Shown: positions 46,931 through 60,590, numbered from the stretch's first letter. The stretch is DNA of 64,000 nt from Neodiprion pinetum (GCF_021155775.2 NC_060233.1:1426001-1490000); one strand, 5' to 3'. Translations and numbers: made by a program. Notes: generated by a model not told the origin, from the sequence alone.

Positions 46931-48731
46931 CAGTCGGTTCCGTTTTTCACTTTTCCAATCCAAGTCGATGCGACGACGAATGAATTATACCTGGACGGTC
47001 TTACGGTCTTGGTCGTGGAAACGGAAAAGGAAACGTTAGGAAGCCGGGGTGAATACTTGCAGCGTGCCGAAGCGACGGGACGGCTTGCAGTTGCGGTCTG
47101 TTCATTCGGGGGTGGATTATTAATGACTGGTGGGTAATTGAGCCGTCAATATTTAAGGGATCCTACCTCTACGAGGCACTCGTCGTGTTTAACACTGTTT
47201 TCACGCGTCCATTCGGTTCGGTTTTATTGGAAATTTTTCCGCCAGTAGCGTGAAATATCGAATATGGAGGGTGGCGACAGATCGGAGAAACTGGGAATTG
47301 TCAGGGAAAATTCTTCAAACTTCAGCTATGCTTCGTAAATTTGATTAAACTAACTTTCGGAAATTGTGTTGTCCAATTTCTAATTATTTGTGTAAAGTTA
47401 AGCAATAGTAGAGTGTCTTTTTGCATCAAAGTTTTACACATTCAAGGCGCAAAACTTCTGGAGCTTTTAGTCATAAAAGCTGCCTAACGTTACCTAAATT
47501 TATCTATAAATATATCTGTGTATATAACGCGAATATAATTATGTTTAAAAAATAAAAATGTTTGTGTGTGTGTGTGTTCACAGGATGATACTGTTTCTCT
47601 GTTTTTTTCTCTCCGCTCTATATTCTCTCTCTTTATATCTCTCTTCGACTTGCACACTGCGTAACGTGCATAGTCGCGTGTACATATTCGTACAAATATA
47701 ATGTAACGGACTTGGCGTTATAAAATAAATACCGATTCGTGGAGCGATAAAGAAGTGACCGAAACAAGCAGAAATTAAATGATGGAGAAAAATGCTTTTA
47801 CACATTAGCGATATGTGTTATCAGTTTAATGTCTAAAACAGGACTGATTTTACAATAATGTTAATTTTTACGCAGCAACCTTATGCATTTTCTGACATAC
47901 GAAAGCTTTTATACGTCTTTTATCTATTACGACTGTACTGGATCATTAGAAAGGGGCCTAAAACTGGTGATTTTAACATTTCTAACAATATATATGTATG
48001 TATGTATGTATACAGCTGTCACTAGGTGTGCATATATATATATATATATATACGCGATGATAAGATACCCGGTGGTGCGGATACGTATTTATAATGTAGT
48101 TATACGTTGGACACGCAGGCGGGGAATATAAAGTAGTGGAAGAAATAATAAGTAGAAGTGGAATATACATGTATATATATAAGTAAGTCGACGAGTAAAT
48201 TCGACCCACTTAGCGTTACTTAGCTGAATATGTTTAACGCTGGCGCAACGTTGTATCATCATTTATTATATGAACCTATGCTAGACCTAGGTATACTTAC
48301 TTACATTCATACATGCATAATTATATATGTGTGTATATATATATATATACATGTATATGTATACAGACACGTTACGTGCAAAGTGTGTACGTATGCATAC
48401 GTAGGTACATAGAACAACAAGGTATGTATGGTACGTAATTGCTCACCGCCATCCAACGCGCCAATCACTCGCGAAGAGTATACGAGATTCGTATTTATAA
48501 TGTGCAGTAATGCACGATTCATTAGGTACTAATCGTTTCTTTCGAGAAGGAGGCAAAAAAGTTTTAATGAAGAAGAAGAAAAAAAAAAAAAAAAATGAAA
48601 GAAATAAAGAAAAGAACGAAACCGTTTCTTTTTACACCGTGCCTATCGTTCGTACGTAAATTCAAACAAGGATCAAAAGTGTCGAAGGTGAGAATAATAC
48701 CCCTTGCTGGATTCTTTGGTTAGACGGTATA
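46931..48731. other. Presumed bab intron, no exon recognised
   Basis: AT-rich. Contains a short (GT)n at 47563-47577, (TA)n at 48032-48051 and poly-A at 48580-48596. Nothing else recognised. Confidence 0.45.
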
Positions 48732-49345
48732 CAGGGTGTCCCTAAATTGCCTCCCACGGACTAGCCAGCATGATACCTCGTTAAAATCCAACCGAGAATT
48801 TCTTTTTCTGAAGCTCGTCCGACGCATAGTTTTTGAATTATAAGCGATAGCGCTAGGCCAATCAGAGTGCACCATTTCATCTAGATTTGCCGCCACGGAA
48901 ATTGCTGTTTTGTTCGACTGGGTAAATTATTATTATTCGTTTACGAATTAAATATCGGCACCTCCCCTCTCTCGCTGCTGTACCCCTTATGCTTGAGGAT
49001 GCGCTTCTGTTTACTCACACAAGTGTGCGCCCATGAATGTGCGGCCGGCAGCGTGTCCGCGGCAACAATACCGAGGTCAGCGCCCGAGAAGGGGTACAAC
49101 AGGGAGAGAGGGGAGGTGCCGATATTTAATTCGTAAACGAATAATAATAATTCACCCAGCCGAACAAAACAGCAATTTCCGTGGCGGCAAATCTAGATGA
49201 AATGGTGCACTCTGATTGGCCTAGCGCTATCGCTTATAATTCAAAAACTATGCGTCGGACGAGCTTCCGGAAAAGAAATTCTCGGTTGGATTTTAACGAG
49301 GTATCATGCTGGCTAGTCCGTGGGAGGCAATTTAGGGACACCCTG
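48732..49345. repeat. Long perfect-hairpin element, family F (614 bp), with TA duplication
   Basis: Arms of 257 bp (48732-48988 and 49089-49345) begin CAGGGTGTCCCTAAATTGCC and are collinear without gaps, with about six mismatches by eye (near 98% identity). The loop is a GC-richer 100 bp (48989-49088). TA flanks both ends (48730-48731 and 49346-49347). No transposase frame. The highest-identity palindrome in the window, so probably the youngest insertion. An open frame over the right arm (49181-49405) is incidental. Confidence 0.95.
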
Positions 49346-49347
49346 TA

Positions 49348-52300
49348 TATTTTGTTGAGGATGAGTTTCGGATTTTCGGCGTACTCGACGATCAATCGTA
49401 AATGAAATATCGAATACAAACAAAAAAAATAGAAATAAAAATTTCTCACGGATGCGTGGGACGTCGTACAAGTCTTCGTGAAAAATATGCAAAAACGTTA
49501 ACGTGATGAAAGAAATATTCGGAAAGTATGACTGAAGCTATAATCAAGTTGAAACTAGGCTAACAAAAATAATTTCGAAACCTAAATTTTAAATGTAAAC
49601 GCACATTGTTACGTAATAACAACGTCAGAAACGTATAGTTAGTGTATTATTTTTTCATTGAAAATTTAAGAATAAAATGAATCGTTTCATTCGTAAATGA
49701 ATTCTTTTATCGTACCGTGAGACAGATTTGTTTTCCACATCGGCAGATTGTAAAGTATATAACAATTTACAGGTGCATATGTGAAATACGAGATTTTGCT
49801 TAACTATTAGAATCATCGAAAAAGCAATATTAATGTTTTCGTAACAAAAAATGATAGAATAACGTGATCTTCTCCGATGTGAAGTATACATTGAAGTGTT
49901 AAAATTCGTTGATTAAACATCGTTTTCCGCATAGCACGAGAAATTCTTTACTTACATAACACATGAAACCAATCTAGCTTCCGTATATTAATAACGATGA
50001 TACTTTTATAACTATTGTTTAATCACGTTTTTTGTTAAAAAAAAGAAAATCCTTTCGACTTATTAAGAAATTCGTTTACACTGAGAAGACAGAAGTTACA
50101 GCGGAAGGATTCTTCGACGATCCTAGTAACACAATATCGAAATTTGCAGGTCAGGCTATTAAATAATCACGACGCCAGGCGGTAGGATAGGTATAATGTT
50201 GAACATACTACACGAATAAGCGGGTATCTCGGATCTCGGTGCACGCATGGACGGGGACCGGGATATAGGCAGTTAGTGAATCAGTCAACAATTATTAAAT
50301 TGGTCAGCGAACCGCGTCAAATACACACTGACGTGTAACGCGTGCATTGGCGTACGTATCACGCGTCTGCATACGTGAAGTGCGATATCGTACACACACA
50401 AACACACGCGTGTATACGTATACAGTGCACGGCACGGGGGATAAATGATGGAATAACCTATACATGTATACATAGGGGAAACATCCGCACAGCCCTAACA
50501 GTACATTATGTCACAAGGGAATAAAGTCGAAGATTATTCCCTTGGGCAGTCATCACTTTGTGACCTCGATATTTCCCGCAAATGCGTTAAGAGGGAACAA
50601 TATGATACTCACGTCCCGCTTATCAGGTAAAAAAAGCTAAGATTACGGTCAGGTCGGGAATAAAATCCTACATGTGTAGACAGTTACCATAGTCATTACA
50701 CAAAACCTTCGAGATATTTCGGTTAGAGTGTTTGAAAAATTCAAACCGGACAAGTCACCTTTTAGAATTTTGCCACCGAGTTCCGGTTTCACGAGGCTTC
50801 GGTTCAGGCCAAAAACTAACGTTTCGAAGGATACGTTAGAAGCGAAAAAAAAGTTGAAAAGAAAAACCACTCAAATCGCGTATGCAGAGTCTTGTATTGG
50901 TCTCGATAAAATTTCAATCTTCACGGCTTGTCAAGTTTTGCCTTGCGCTTGGTTTTCGTCTCGGAAAAATCAAGACAATATCGTTTCCAGACTTGCTCTT
51001 TGTCGTCAACCTGTATCCGTACCTTCGCACCATCAACTTGTGTAATAGCTGCATTGCTTGAAATGCCTTTAATATATTCGCCACGGCTAGGCATCTTCCA
51101 ACACACCAGAATTTTCATTCTCAGCTTCTATTACCGACCTCTGGACGCGGTAATTACGATTAATTGCTCCCAGCCGACTCGCACTCTCTCTCTCTCTCTC
51201 TCTCTCTCTTTTTATTTCTCTCACTCGGTTATACCTTGTACGCGCGCACGCGAGTCGGCTTGCATTATTCACTCTTGCCAGAATATGAGATTATATATTC
51301 TATTTTTGAAATTTAAATAGTAATATAGACAAACTATGTACCTACGCTGAATTAATTTAATCTCTTCTTTTTTCTTTATTTCTCTTTTTGTTATTATTAT
51401 TATTATTATTTATTTTTTTTCAAAATTTCTCATTCGCCGGACACGCAAATGCGTCGAACATTAAATACATAAACGCTACACAACGTATTAGGTATTTTCT
51501 TTTTACTCGTTGTTCGCATTTTTTTCCTCTTTCTATTTTTTTCTTTTCTTTTCTTTACTTTTTTTTTTGTGGACGGTATTCTTATATGCCGACTCCGTTC
51601 TGTAACCGTAAATCTATCAAGTCTCTGGTCGTTAAATTCGACTTCATTTACACGAGTAAAGTTTATCGGAGTTTAGCAGCCATGCGGCTGCCGAGACCGT
51701 TGCAGAACTGACGAGATGAGATGGACGGCTAAAACAGGTGGCGGGGGGGATTGTTGAAAGTAAATTAAAAAAAAAAAAAGGAAAAAAAACCAACGGTTAC
51801 GAGTAATTAATCATCGAGTACCGTGTACAAGTTTCAATGTATTAATTACAAGCGCTTATTATGATAATTGTTTCAATATTCTTGAGATATATACCTCCTG
51901 CGGAATTAGTTTTTTTTGTGATTATTTAAAAAAATTTCCGCACGCGGTAGGTACGCGGCAGCGAATTGTAGCTGCGATTGATTGGAAATTTCAATTCCCT
52001 CGAGATTGATGTATATATATATATATATATCCACATATGATATCATACAACACGCCTAATTTATAACAAATAAACTCTCCGGGGCTCTTATAGTTGTGCT
52101 TTTATTTTTAAAGCAATATATACGTGCGTGTATATATGTATACACATAAACTTTCGCGAAGTGGCAAGAAAGAAGGAAACTGAATATATATATATATATA
52201 TATATACATAACAGCGGTACAAAGCAGCACTCGGCAATAAATGGGACTCAATAACAATTTCTATTAATTAAATAGATTTTGTTTTACGACGACGAACGAT

Positions 52301-52479
52301 TAGAGATTATATTACAGTATACGGCGGCAGCATGCGCGGCAACCTTGCGGCTACACGTATAGGTATATCTTAATATATATATATATATGCATGTATGCAA
52401 AAAAAAAAGAAAAAAAGGCGAATGCTCAAGCTGCGTGGCCGTGAAAAATGATCTCCTAGTGTTGTATATATAATATAAT

Positions 52480-52518
<39 letters not shown>

Positions 52519-54668
52519 GTATACATACACATACACGTATGTGTAGGAGCTCCTCGAGTCGTTAGTAATATTAATAATTGGAATAATTGGAGCAAATGGA
52601 GCAAATGGAATAAATGGAATGATCACCATCAGACAGCAGCCCAGCGCAGACCGGAGTGCAATCGGAACGGAACAGCTCGCGGAAAATTGATCGAGACCGA
52701 TATACGAAGGCACACGCGGATGGTCATGCGGAGAAACTTTCGAGTGAGTCGCCTTTTCCTCATTTTTTTTACCTTTTCGCGGTGTAGGTACCCACTTTCA
52801 AATTTTTCTTGCTCTTTTTTTCCTTTTTATTGTTGTTGTTGTTGTTGTTGTTGTTGTTATTATCATTATTACTATTATTATTATATTTTCTTTTGTTTTT
52901 TCATCGGTACGGGACAAAGATGTTCCGCAGCCACGGGGGGGGCGTACGGAAGGAACGGAGGGAGGGGGGAGGCTGAGGACGAGATGGGCAGAACGGTGTA
53001 CATACACTGGGCGCGTTCATTATGATTCGTGTATTTATATAAAGTCTAAAAATATACCCGGTGCCGGGCGAACCCCACCCGGTATTTCATCTGAGAATAA
53101 TATTTTAATGTACGTAGTCTTTCGACTCTCTCTCTTTCTCTCTCTCTCTCTTTCACTCTTTCTTTATCTCCGTTTCTTCTTCTCTTTTACTCTTTACTCT
53201 CTACCACCACATTTATCGTTCCGTTCGTATTCCCTCACTCTCGTCCGTCACTTTCCAGCCGAGCTTTTGATGTTACATTATACATATATATATACGTAAG
53301 TATGTATAACGTTCACATGTGTGTACGTACGCGGATGGACACAGGGTGCAGTGTAAACGACCGAATGCAGTAAATGTACCTACGTTTGGCTCTTCTAAAA
53401 CGTTTTTTTCATCTCCTTTGTTTTTTGGTTTTTTTTTTTTTTTTCTTTTTTTTTTCACCCTCATTCAAAGACACCATCTTCGCTTCACCGCACTCCGAAT
53501 AATATAGATCTGATCCCCCCGCCCCCAACGACATGCTATAAGCAGCTTTGCTGGTTACACGCTCTGCACCGTCCGACTGTGATTATGAGGTTGATCTCTT
53601 GGCGCGAAAAGTTGTGCATAGATTGTATAGATTTGGAGTACACTGGATACGTCGGGAGGGTTTGGAGGACCGTCGCCAACCGAGTAACCCCTGCCACGAG
53701 TGTTTGAGGGAAAAACGGAAAGGAGGAGGCAGTAAAACGGTAGTAAACGAAGTGGTGAGGAGGTTGTTACAAGGAGCGGTAAATGGCTGGGTGGGTTAGT
53801 CGGTAGGTACGCACTCACTCACTACATACTTGGAGACGGAGGTGCTCGATCCGCGTCCGACGCGTTCTATTGCCCTCTGAATAACGTCGTTTACCCAGGT
53901 ACCGGATCACGCCGAGGATTCATTCAAAATTCATCATGCGTTCATCAGAAGCTAGGATCCCGGCAACGGAATACGAACCCGTAAGACGTAAAGTCCCGAT
54001 ACCGGATAAGGAATAATAACGCTAACGAAATAGGAAAAGGTTACCTACCTCCGTCGAATCGTCAGGGTTAAAGGCTGGTAAGGCTACCGTAACGAGATGC
54101 ATGTTTTCGGAAAAATCCTTACTTTGCATGTTTCTTTTGGAATGTCTGAAACACAGTAAACCATGATAGAGAAAAATGTATTTTTATCTCGAAAAGCCAC
54201 CTCGTTAAATTTCATTCGGAAATTGTTCAATACCGACTTTCTTCCCTCACGTTTCGTTACGTGTTACTAACTTCAGCCTCGTCGTAGAATCATCTACTTA
54301 CCTACAACCGCCGGTTCTTCTCTTTACATTTCATCACTAATTGCGCACGATACTCGTCGGCTCCCCGATTCCCGGTATATTATCAGAGACTTGTGACTAA
54401 TCGAACCCTTACATTTATTCCTCTTACAACAGACCTTGAAGCAATCGAGCCGATCATGAACGCGAAGGGTTGGTTGGTTCACTCGGCACCGACGGCTTAT
54501 AGGACGCGACTCAAAACAGGCTTGGAGGTTTTACACTATGGAAAATACAAGCCGTGCGATATGAGGTACAGGAGTACAGGCGAAGGTGCAGGTTGAGGTG
54601 TAAATGCAGTCATATCTACACGTATAATTCCTAGTCCAAGAGTCGGGGTTGCGGAGGTGCGGAGAGTG
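49348..54668. other. Presumed bab intron, no exon recognised
   Basis: AT-rich to 50100. A small hairpin pairs GGGAATAA (50517-50524) with TTATTCCC (50533-50540), bracketed by GTCACA/TGTGAC. Then (TC)n near 51183-51210, several TA tracts (52013-52031, 52184-52206, 52372-52388, 52499-52518), (TTG)n at 52830, CT-rich DNA at 53127-53170 and poly-T at 53430-53455. A 500-bp GC-richer part (53530-54010) shows no domain. Confidence 0.45.
52830..52858. repeat. (TTG)n trinucleotide repeat
   Basis: About ten TTG units continuing into a degenerate TTA/ATT run to 52880. Confidence 0.9.
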
Positions 54669-54757
54669 TTGGGTTAGGTTAGGTTAGGTTGGGTTAAGTT
54701 GGGTTGGGTCAAGTTGGGTTAGGTTAGGTTACGTCGGACCGGGTTGGGTTGGGTTGA
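54669..54757. repeat. Degenerate (TTAGG)n, interstitial telomere-like repeat
   Basis: About 18 units of GGTTA or GGTTG, with a pure run GTTAGGTTAGGTTAGGTT at 54672-54689 and variants GGTTAA and GGTCAA. TTAGG is the common arthropod telomere unit. The tract lies inside presumed intronic sequence, so it is interstitial, from break repair or from a retroelement using telomerase-like priming, not a chromosome end. Confidence 0.7.
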
Positions 54758-55512
54758 GTGAGGAACGGTACGGCACTGGAGGAGAAATAATATATTACCT
54801 GGGCACCCGGGTGTGTGGGTAATGTATGGGGTTTTAATAAATCTTATTCCTCGTGTATGAAATACGGTAATAATAATTTATAAGATAAACTATGCGCTCG
54901 CCCCTCTCTCCCTTCCTACCACACACCCCCTTTTCGATGGATGGATGGTGTGGGTAGAGGCGAACCTTCGTCGATGTTGTGTGCGTCTCAGGACTGTCCG
55001 TATATACGGACGAGAGGAGGTCTTACGGTGGTGGTGGTGGTGGTGGTGGTGGTGGTGGTGGGTGTGCGCCTGCGACTTCGTCCAAACATCTTTAAATAAA
55101 CCTTTATTTATACGCGAGTCGAAACACGAGTGTGTAGGTGAGCGTCTGCAACGCCCCGCGCCTATATTAGTATCCACATCATATTATATACATATATCAA
55201 CCCTCCTTCCTCCCCTTTCCTGAACATTTATAATGTACGCGTTACTCAGGTCGACTGTACGAAGGTACGTCCGAAGCGTTAACGCAATCCTCGTGTTTCA
55301 ATATATACGAACATGTTCTTTACGTTCTCTCGTCGATGCTCGATACTATCCTATCCAAACCTTCGTCGTCGTATCGTTGTCGAGTCCTGCGTTCGCCAGA
55401 AGTCGTCTTCCTACAAATGAGACCAAAAACCGTCGTAGAAGTTTACCAAATTCCGTCGATCGAGGTCGAGATACGAGGAACCGTTTGATCCCATTTTGTT
55501 CCGTAGTACAAC
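54758..55512. other. Presumed bab intron, no exon recognised
   Basis: Contains the GGT repeat at 55027. Other frames lack recognisable features. Confidence 0.45.
55027..55062. repeat. (GGT)n trinucleotide repeat
   Basis: About 11-12 GGT units; open frames through it encode Trp or His runs and are artefacts. Confidence 0.9.
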
Positions 55513-55839
55513 CAGGGTGGCCACACACCTGGTAAACCTGGAAATTGTCACGGGATTTTCAATTTGGTTGTAGAAAAAATTGATAATAACAGTTTTCTAT
55601 GTATCATGGGGATTAGTAATCATTTTTTGAGGTAGGAAGTTACTTTTTTTCATTGAGAAAAGAAATTGGCTTGAACTGACCTTTGTTTATTTGAAGTATT
55701 TGAACCGAATATAGACTTAATAAGCTGAACGATCCAGGTTTCGGTAACTTATTAGGACTGGCAAATTGGTCATTTTAGGTCATGGAAAGCCTGGAAACGT
55801 CGCGAAACTTTGTTTTCCAAAAAATTTGTGGCTACCCTG
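55513..55839. repeat. hAT-like MITE (327 bp)
   Basis: Terminal inverted repeats CAGGGTGGCCACA (left) and CAGGGTAGCCACA (complement of the right), 12 of 13 matching, with the CAGGG start typical of hAT elements. The 8-bp flanks AGTACAAC and AGAACGCA agree at only four positions, so the target duplication is doubtful. AT-rich interior with no transposase. Confidence 0.65.
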
Positions 55840-56673
55840 AGAACGCATCTGTGCCATGTCCATATCGAAGTCTGTTTTCAATCTCATATTCGAGGGAGGA
55901 ATGTACAAGTATAAAGTTGAAACTGCGGTAGGGTTAAAGATTACTTTACCGAAGTGGAAACCAAAACAGGCACTCTCTCTGTACGTATACATGTATCAAA
56001 GGAATATCCTTTTCAGTGTGCTGGCATAAAAGTTTCCTAACACTGTGTGAAAATATGTACGTTTCGGAGGGACGTTGCGAATTCACATCTTGGTTATCTT
56101 ATGTCATATAGGCTTTGGGAGTTCGACAATAGGGTTGTCTTTTCCCGATTCGCGGTACACCCTTTCCTTCGGACTTGAACCGCGTACGCTGTATACTTAA
56201 CTTGCGCATATTCTCATGCAGTATATATGTGCAAAGCACAGTGGCATACCACCGTACGGGGGCAATGCACCCTGAAGGAAATCCGCTCACTCACCGCTGG
56301 GTAACCCGCCCCCCTCGTCCCTCCCCACCTCGATATGCGATATGTTTCATTGCCTTGCATATTTGTTCCGTCGCACTTGATCCTCATTCGTTGAATTACA
56401 TTCCAAACAATGAAGAAAATTTAAAAAAGAACGATACACGTACCTTTTCGACAATTGGGTGTTCGACGCTGTTGAAAGGATCAATCGATGAAACCGAGCC
56501 ACTCGACGATGACCCCCAAAGATTCTCGGTCTTGAACGAAGCTTTTCTCTTCGTCGTCTGGCGTTAACGGTGGTCGTCGGCCAAGACACTCCGTTAACGT
56601 ATTATTGTACCTATAGTGTCTATAATACGGTGCTGGACGATGCTCGATCGATCGCTGCGGGTCGTAACAAGCG

Positions 56674-56704
56674 GGTTGGTTGGTTGGTTGGTTCGTTGGT
56701 TGGT
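56674..56704. repeat. (GGTT)n tetranucleotide repeat
   Basis: About seven units with one GGTTC variant; the fourth locus of the AACC/GGTT class here. Confidence 0.9.
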
Positions 56705-57820
56705 GTATGACGTGGGCGCGTGAGGAATTACCCACCATGTGGAGAAATGCAGGCTGCAGTGTATAAGACGAATGTGTCGAGTCCATGCAACGAACTGTGA
56801 CTACTACGCGGACGTAGTTACTCCGGTGTACCTACATTTTGGAGGGACGACGCCAAGTGCTTCGTTGGAGTCCCCGGGACGCTGCGCTGCTTGATGTTGA
56901 GTTGGTTCCGCGCTCTGCCTTCTTCGCCACTTCTCCCTTTATTTTCACTCACTCATTTACTTGGTAGTTTTTTTCTTTTTTTCCTTTTTTCCTTTTTTCT
57001 TTTCTATCTCACAAGCGCTTCTCCCGTCAACCTTCTTCGTTTTTATAATAACGTTGTTGCGTCTATTTCACCCCCTCTGAGCTTCTTACAATTACTTTTT
57101 ACTCGCTAGTGAAAAGCTTGTAATCGTAACCATGTGCTTCGATCGCTCAACTCTGCAGGTAACTCGACGTTGCATGAAAATTCATTCTTTCCGCTGCGTC
57201 GGTAAATTTCTTATACGATTTATCAGATCACGATCATTGTCATATCGTTTTCGGCATGATTTTCTCGAAAGCGAATCGATGAGGATGATCACGCCGCCGC
57301 CGCGTACGTTTCGCATACTCGGTTCGTTCGATAGACGGTGAGTTGAAAAGCAGTACCTAATACCGAGTCGTTTTAGACGGTAACTCGGCACATTTCTCAT
57401 TAAGAGAGGTTCTTAACTCGTTGCGTAATGGGCATTAGACGGAATGCGTGTACGGGCGCGATACGCCGCGGTAGATGAGGTCGAGTTGAAACGTTTGTCT
57501 CACCTGCAACACGCGTGTAACAAAATCAAGATAAAAGCACGTCGGCTCGTTACATCGGTGGAAGAAAAACGCTTTGAATATATACTTATTACAAATGGCC
57601 TTAAATCTCGTTTCTTCGGTCTTTGAACTATGCGTTAAATAAATACACGTACGTGTATAACGTACAAAAGCGGCTCACAACGCGAGTTACAATTACGAGA
57701 ATATATAATAATAAGTACCGGTCGCGCTACTCGTTATCCGTCATACTCTCAGATAACGATATTATATTTTTACACACCACGGAGGGTTATAATAATAAAT
57801 ATCATGACGTAATTAAAATA

Positions 57821-57824
<4 letters not shown>

Positions 57825-57854
<30 letters not shown>

Positions 57855-57856
57855 TT
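57825..57856. repeat. (TA)n microsatellite
   Basis: TA run of about 30 bp, preceded by TATGTATA. Confidence 0.85.
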
Positions 57857-58490
57857 AAACACACATACATACACGCAGGTTCCGTCGACTTACGATACGT
57901 ACAGTATACTGCACATTTTATATTTACGAACGTTGTACGTAGGTACGACGTAAATACTTGCGCCACGTACAAAACTCTCTCACACACACACGCAAACACA
58001 TGCCAAACCTCTGGTATAATAATCTTGGGGCAAATAATATATCAACGTTTTAATAACCTGTATTACCAACGATAATATAAGAGTTTATTACTGCCCGCAG
58101 TTACAGGTATTATACGTTATACGTATGAATGCGTGTGTGTGTGTGTGTGTGTACACCGGCCTATATATACCGACACTTCCATGCCAGCTCTCGGTGTCCC
58201 GTGAAACTCGATATTTTATCGATCCCGTATAACGCAAACTTTTGAGCGAATAAATTCTCGCCGTTTCCGATTCTGCTATATATAGCATGTAACACACTGT
58301 ACCTACGTACCTGTGACACATATCTACACATATATGTATAATTATTTGCAAAGGTGGCAGGCGTTTCTAATATACTAAATAATATACAGGTTATACTATG
58401 TTTATACCACGTGTGAGGCGTTCGAATCCCGATTAGGTCTACGACCACCGTGGCCATGGTGCCAGGTTTAAGACTCGAGACTTGGCTGTA

Positions 58491-58518
58491 TGCAGTTGCA
58501 GTTGCAGTTGCAGTTGCA
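58491..58518. repeat. (GCAGTT)n hexanucleotide repeat
   Basis: Between four and five perfect units of GCAGTT. A hexamer period is unusual among the di-, tri- and tetranucleotide repeats elsewhere in the window. Confidence 0.8.
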
Positions 58519-60590
58519 TTCGAACGATGTGCAAAGTCCCGGGACCAAGGGTCACGGGGTCGCGTGCAATTTCAGTCCTAGAATTCTGTACAATGACAGA
58601 GGATAAGGAATATGTGTAAGGTACCTGAATACCTTATTATAATCTTATACATTACAACTTATACATCTGTCGTTACGAAACGAAACGTAACGTACTTGGA
58701 TTCAAATCGCTGATGATCGCGTTACGTAAGAACGTGATTATTCTCCGTATTATAACGATTTACCTGTTGCTTTTTTTTTTTTTTTTGTCGAGATTTCGAA
58801 CAAACATTTATATTTATACACGTGTAATACGTGATTTGTTATTTTCAGAGGAAATGAAAAATCTGCTATTCCAATTTTCACATATTGTTTTACGCGACAT
58901 CGATGTGCGGTCTTTTTTTTTTATCTTCTTATCGTTGCGTGTGCGCGTGTTATGAAATGCGAGAAGCAAAAGCGTCGATTATTAAAGAGTCATATTAATT
59001 TCTGCAACAAACTCGATTGATCAAAATACTACAGATCTGCACATTGACGATACTTTGCTCCGTTCAGCTTTATGCTATGCAACAGTCTAAACAGGGTGTG
59101 CAAAAAACTGACGCCTCCGACTAACGACCGATAAGTCCAATTACAGATTCTTATAACGTCAATTTAACGAATTAGGGAATCTCGGAGAGCATTCCTCAAT
59201 CATCCCTCCTCCTCATTTATTATTGACAGTTGTTTTCTAATTTCATTTCGCAGACCGACACATTCGCGTTATCTCATCTCGACGGTTTATTTTGCTAATA
59301 ATGTTTATGCGTATTCATGTACATTTACAAGATATTCTCGTCGTTTTGTTTTTCTCTTCCGATCGTCGAGTTTCGATTTAACTTCAGTCACATCGGCTCT
59401 ACCGTAAAGCCGATTTATCGCTTTCAACTGTTGTCAACCCTTATTCCGATTTCGAAGCCGAAGCGACATTGCGTAGGTTTTGAAGTTTGAAAAAAAAAAA
59501 AAAAAAAAAAAAAATAAATGGAGGACACGTGTTATGTTTTTTTTTTCTTCCTACCCTTTCAAAACCCCTGTGCAACCCCTTAACTCCAAACATGCTTGTG
59601 TTCCACCATCTTCATACGCACCTGCATACAAGCGTTGCAGGTTATTTGGTCGGTTTTTTTTTTTTTTGGCCCATGGCCCACCACGAGTTGTTCACCTGCC
59701 TCGGTTAACCCCCCACCCCCACCCACCCTTTCGAAGCGAGTCCCATTGCTCACCCAGCTGCAGCGGGGGGCCCGAACAAATGTCAAGTTGCGATAGAATC
59801 TCGATCATTCACACGGGGAGAACTCTGCTCGGGATAGTTGGACGTAGATTTGTCTGTGAAACGTTTGTCAGAAATTATATTGAAAATTCTCAGTTCTGTG
59901 TTACGTCCGCTTTTATCACATTTTAACAGTTGCATATCCAAGCCTGATAACGGGGATGTTCTTATAATTGTTTCATAACCGTTGCGCTAGAAATTATCTA
60001 GTCTTGTTGAGTGAAACATTCCTCGATGGGGAGGGAGGGTGAAATGCTTGAAATAATAATATGGGAATCGATTTATAATGCCAAGTGTACGTACCTACGC
60101 ATACAACAAGAGTGAGAGAATCAATTGCGAGTTTCAAAATTTATACCGTTTTCGTCAACTTGTATAAATTACATGCCTATACGATCTTCTCGCAATCACA
60201 AACCTCAGCCGACAATATTCTTAATTTAAAACCCCGCAGTAGTAATTATTGAAAAAAAATTTCTCCAACTATTTCTCATCCCCTCACGATGTGAGACACG
60301 TAAAGCGTAAAGTGTAATTGGCTCACGATATCTATCCCTCCCCCCTGTTAAATAACATTACAATTCGTTTCCGCAGCTGGTTTATACATTATGTAGGTAG
60401 GCGCACTACACGGTATACATTGTACACGGGAGTCGTTGCATACTCCGTGTGACCGACTGAAACGGTCGCGTTGCGACCAAGCTGCGAGCAGATGTGTTGA
60501 GCGTATTTATTACACGCATCGCGTGTGTGTAGCTACGGATGATAATACGCGATTCGCGTATAACTACGTATCGTATGTATGAAATTGTCG

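Noticed and set aside
58420..58445. tRNA T-loop-like GTTCGAATCC
   Set aside because: The flanking five-base stems do not pair and there is no acceptor or anticodon stem.
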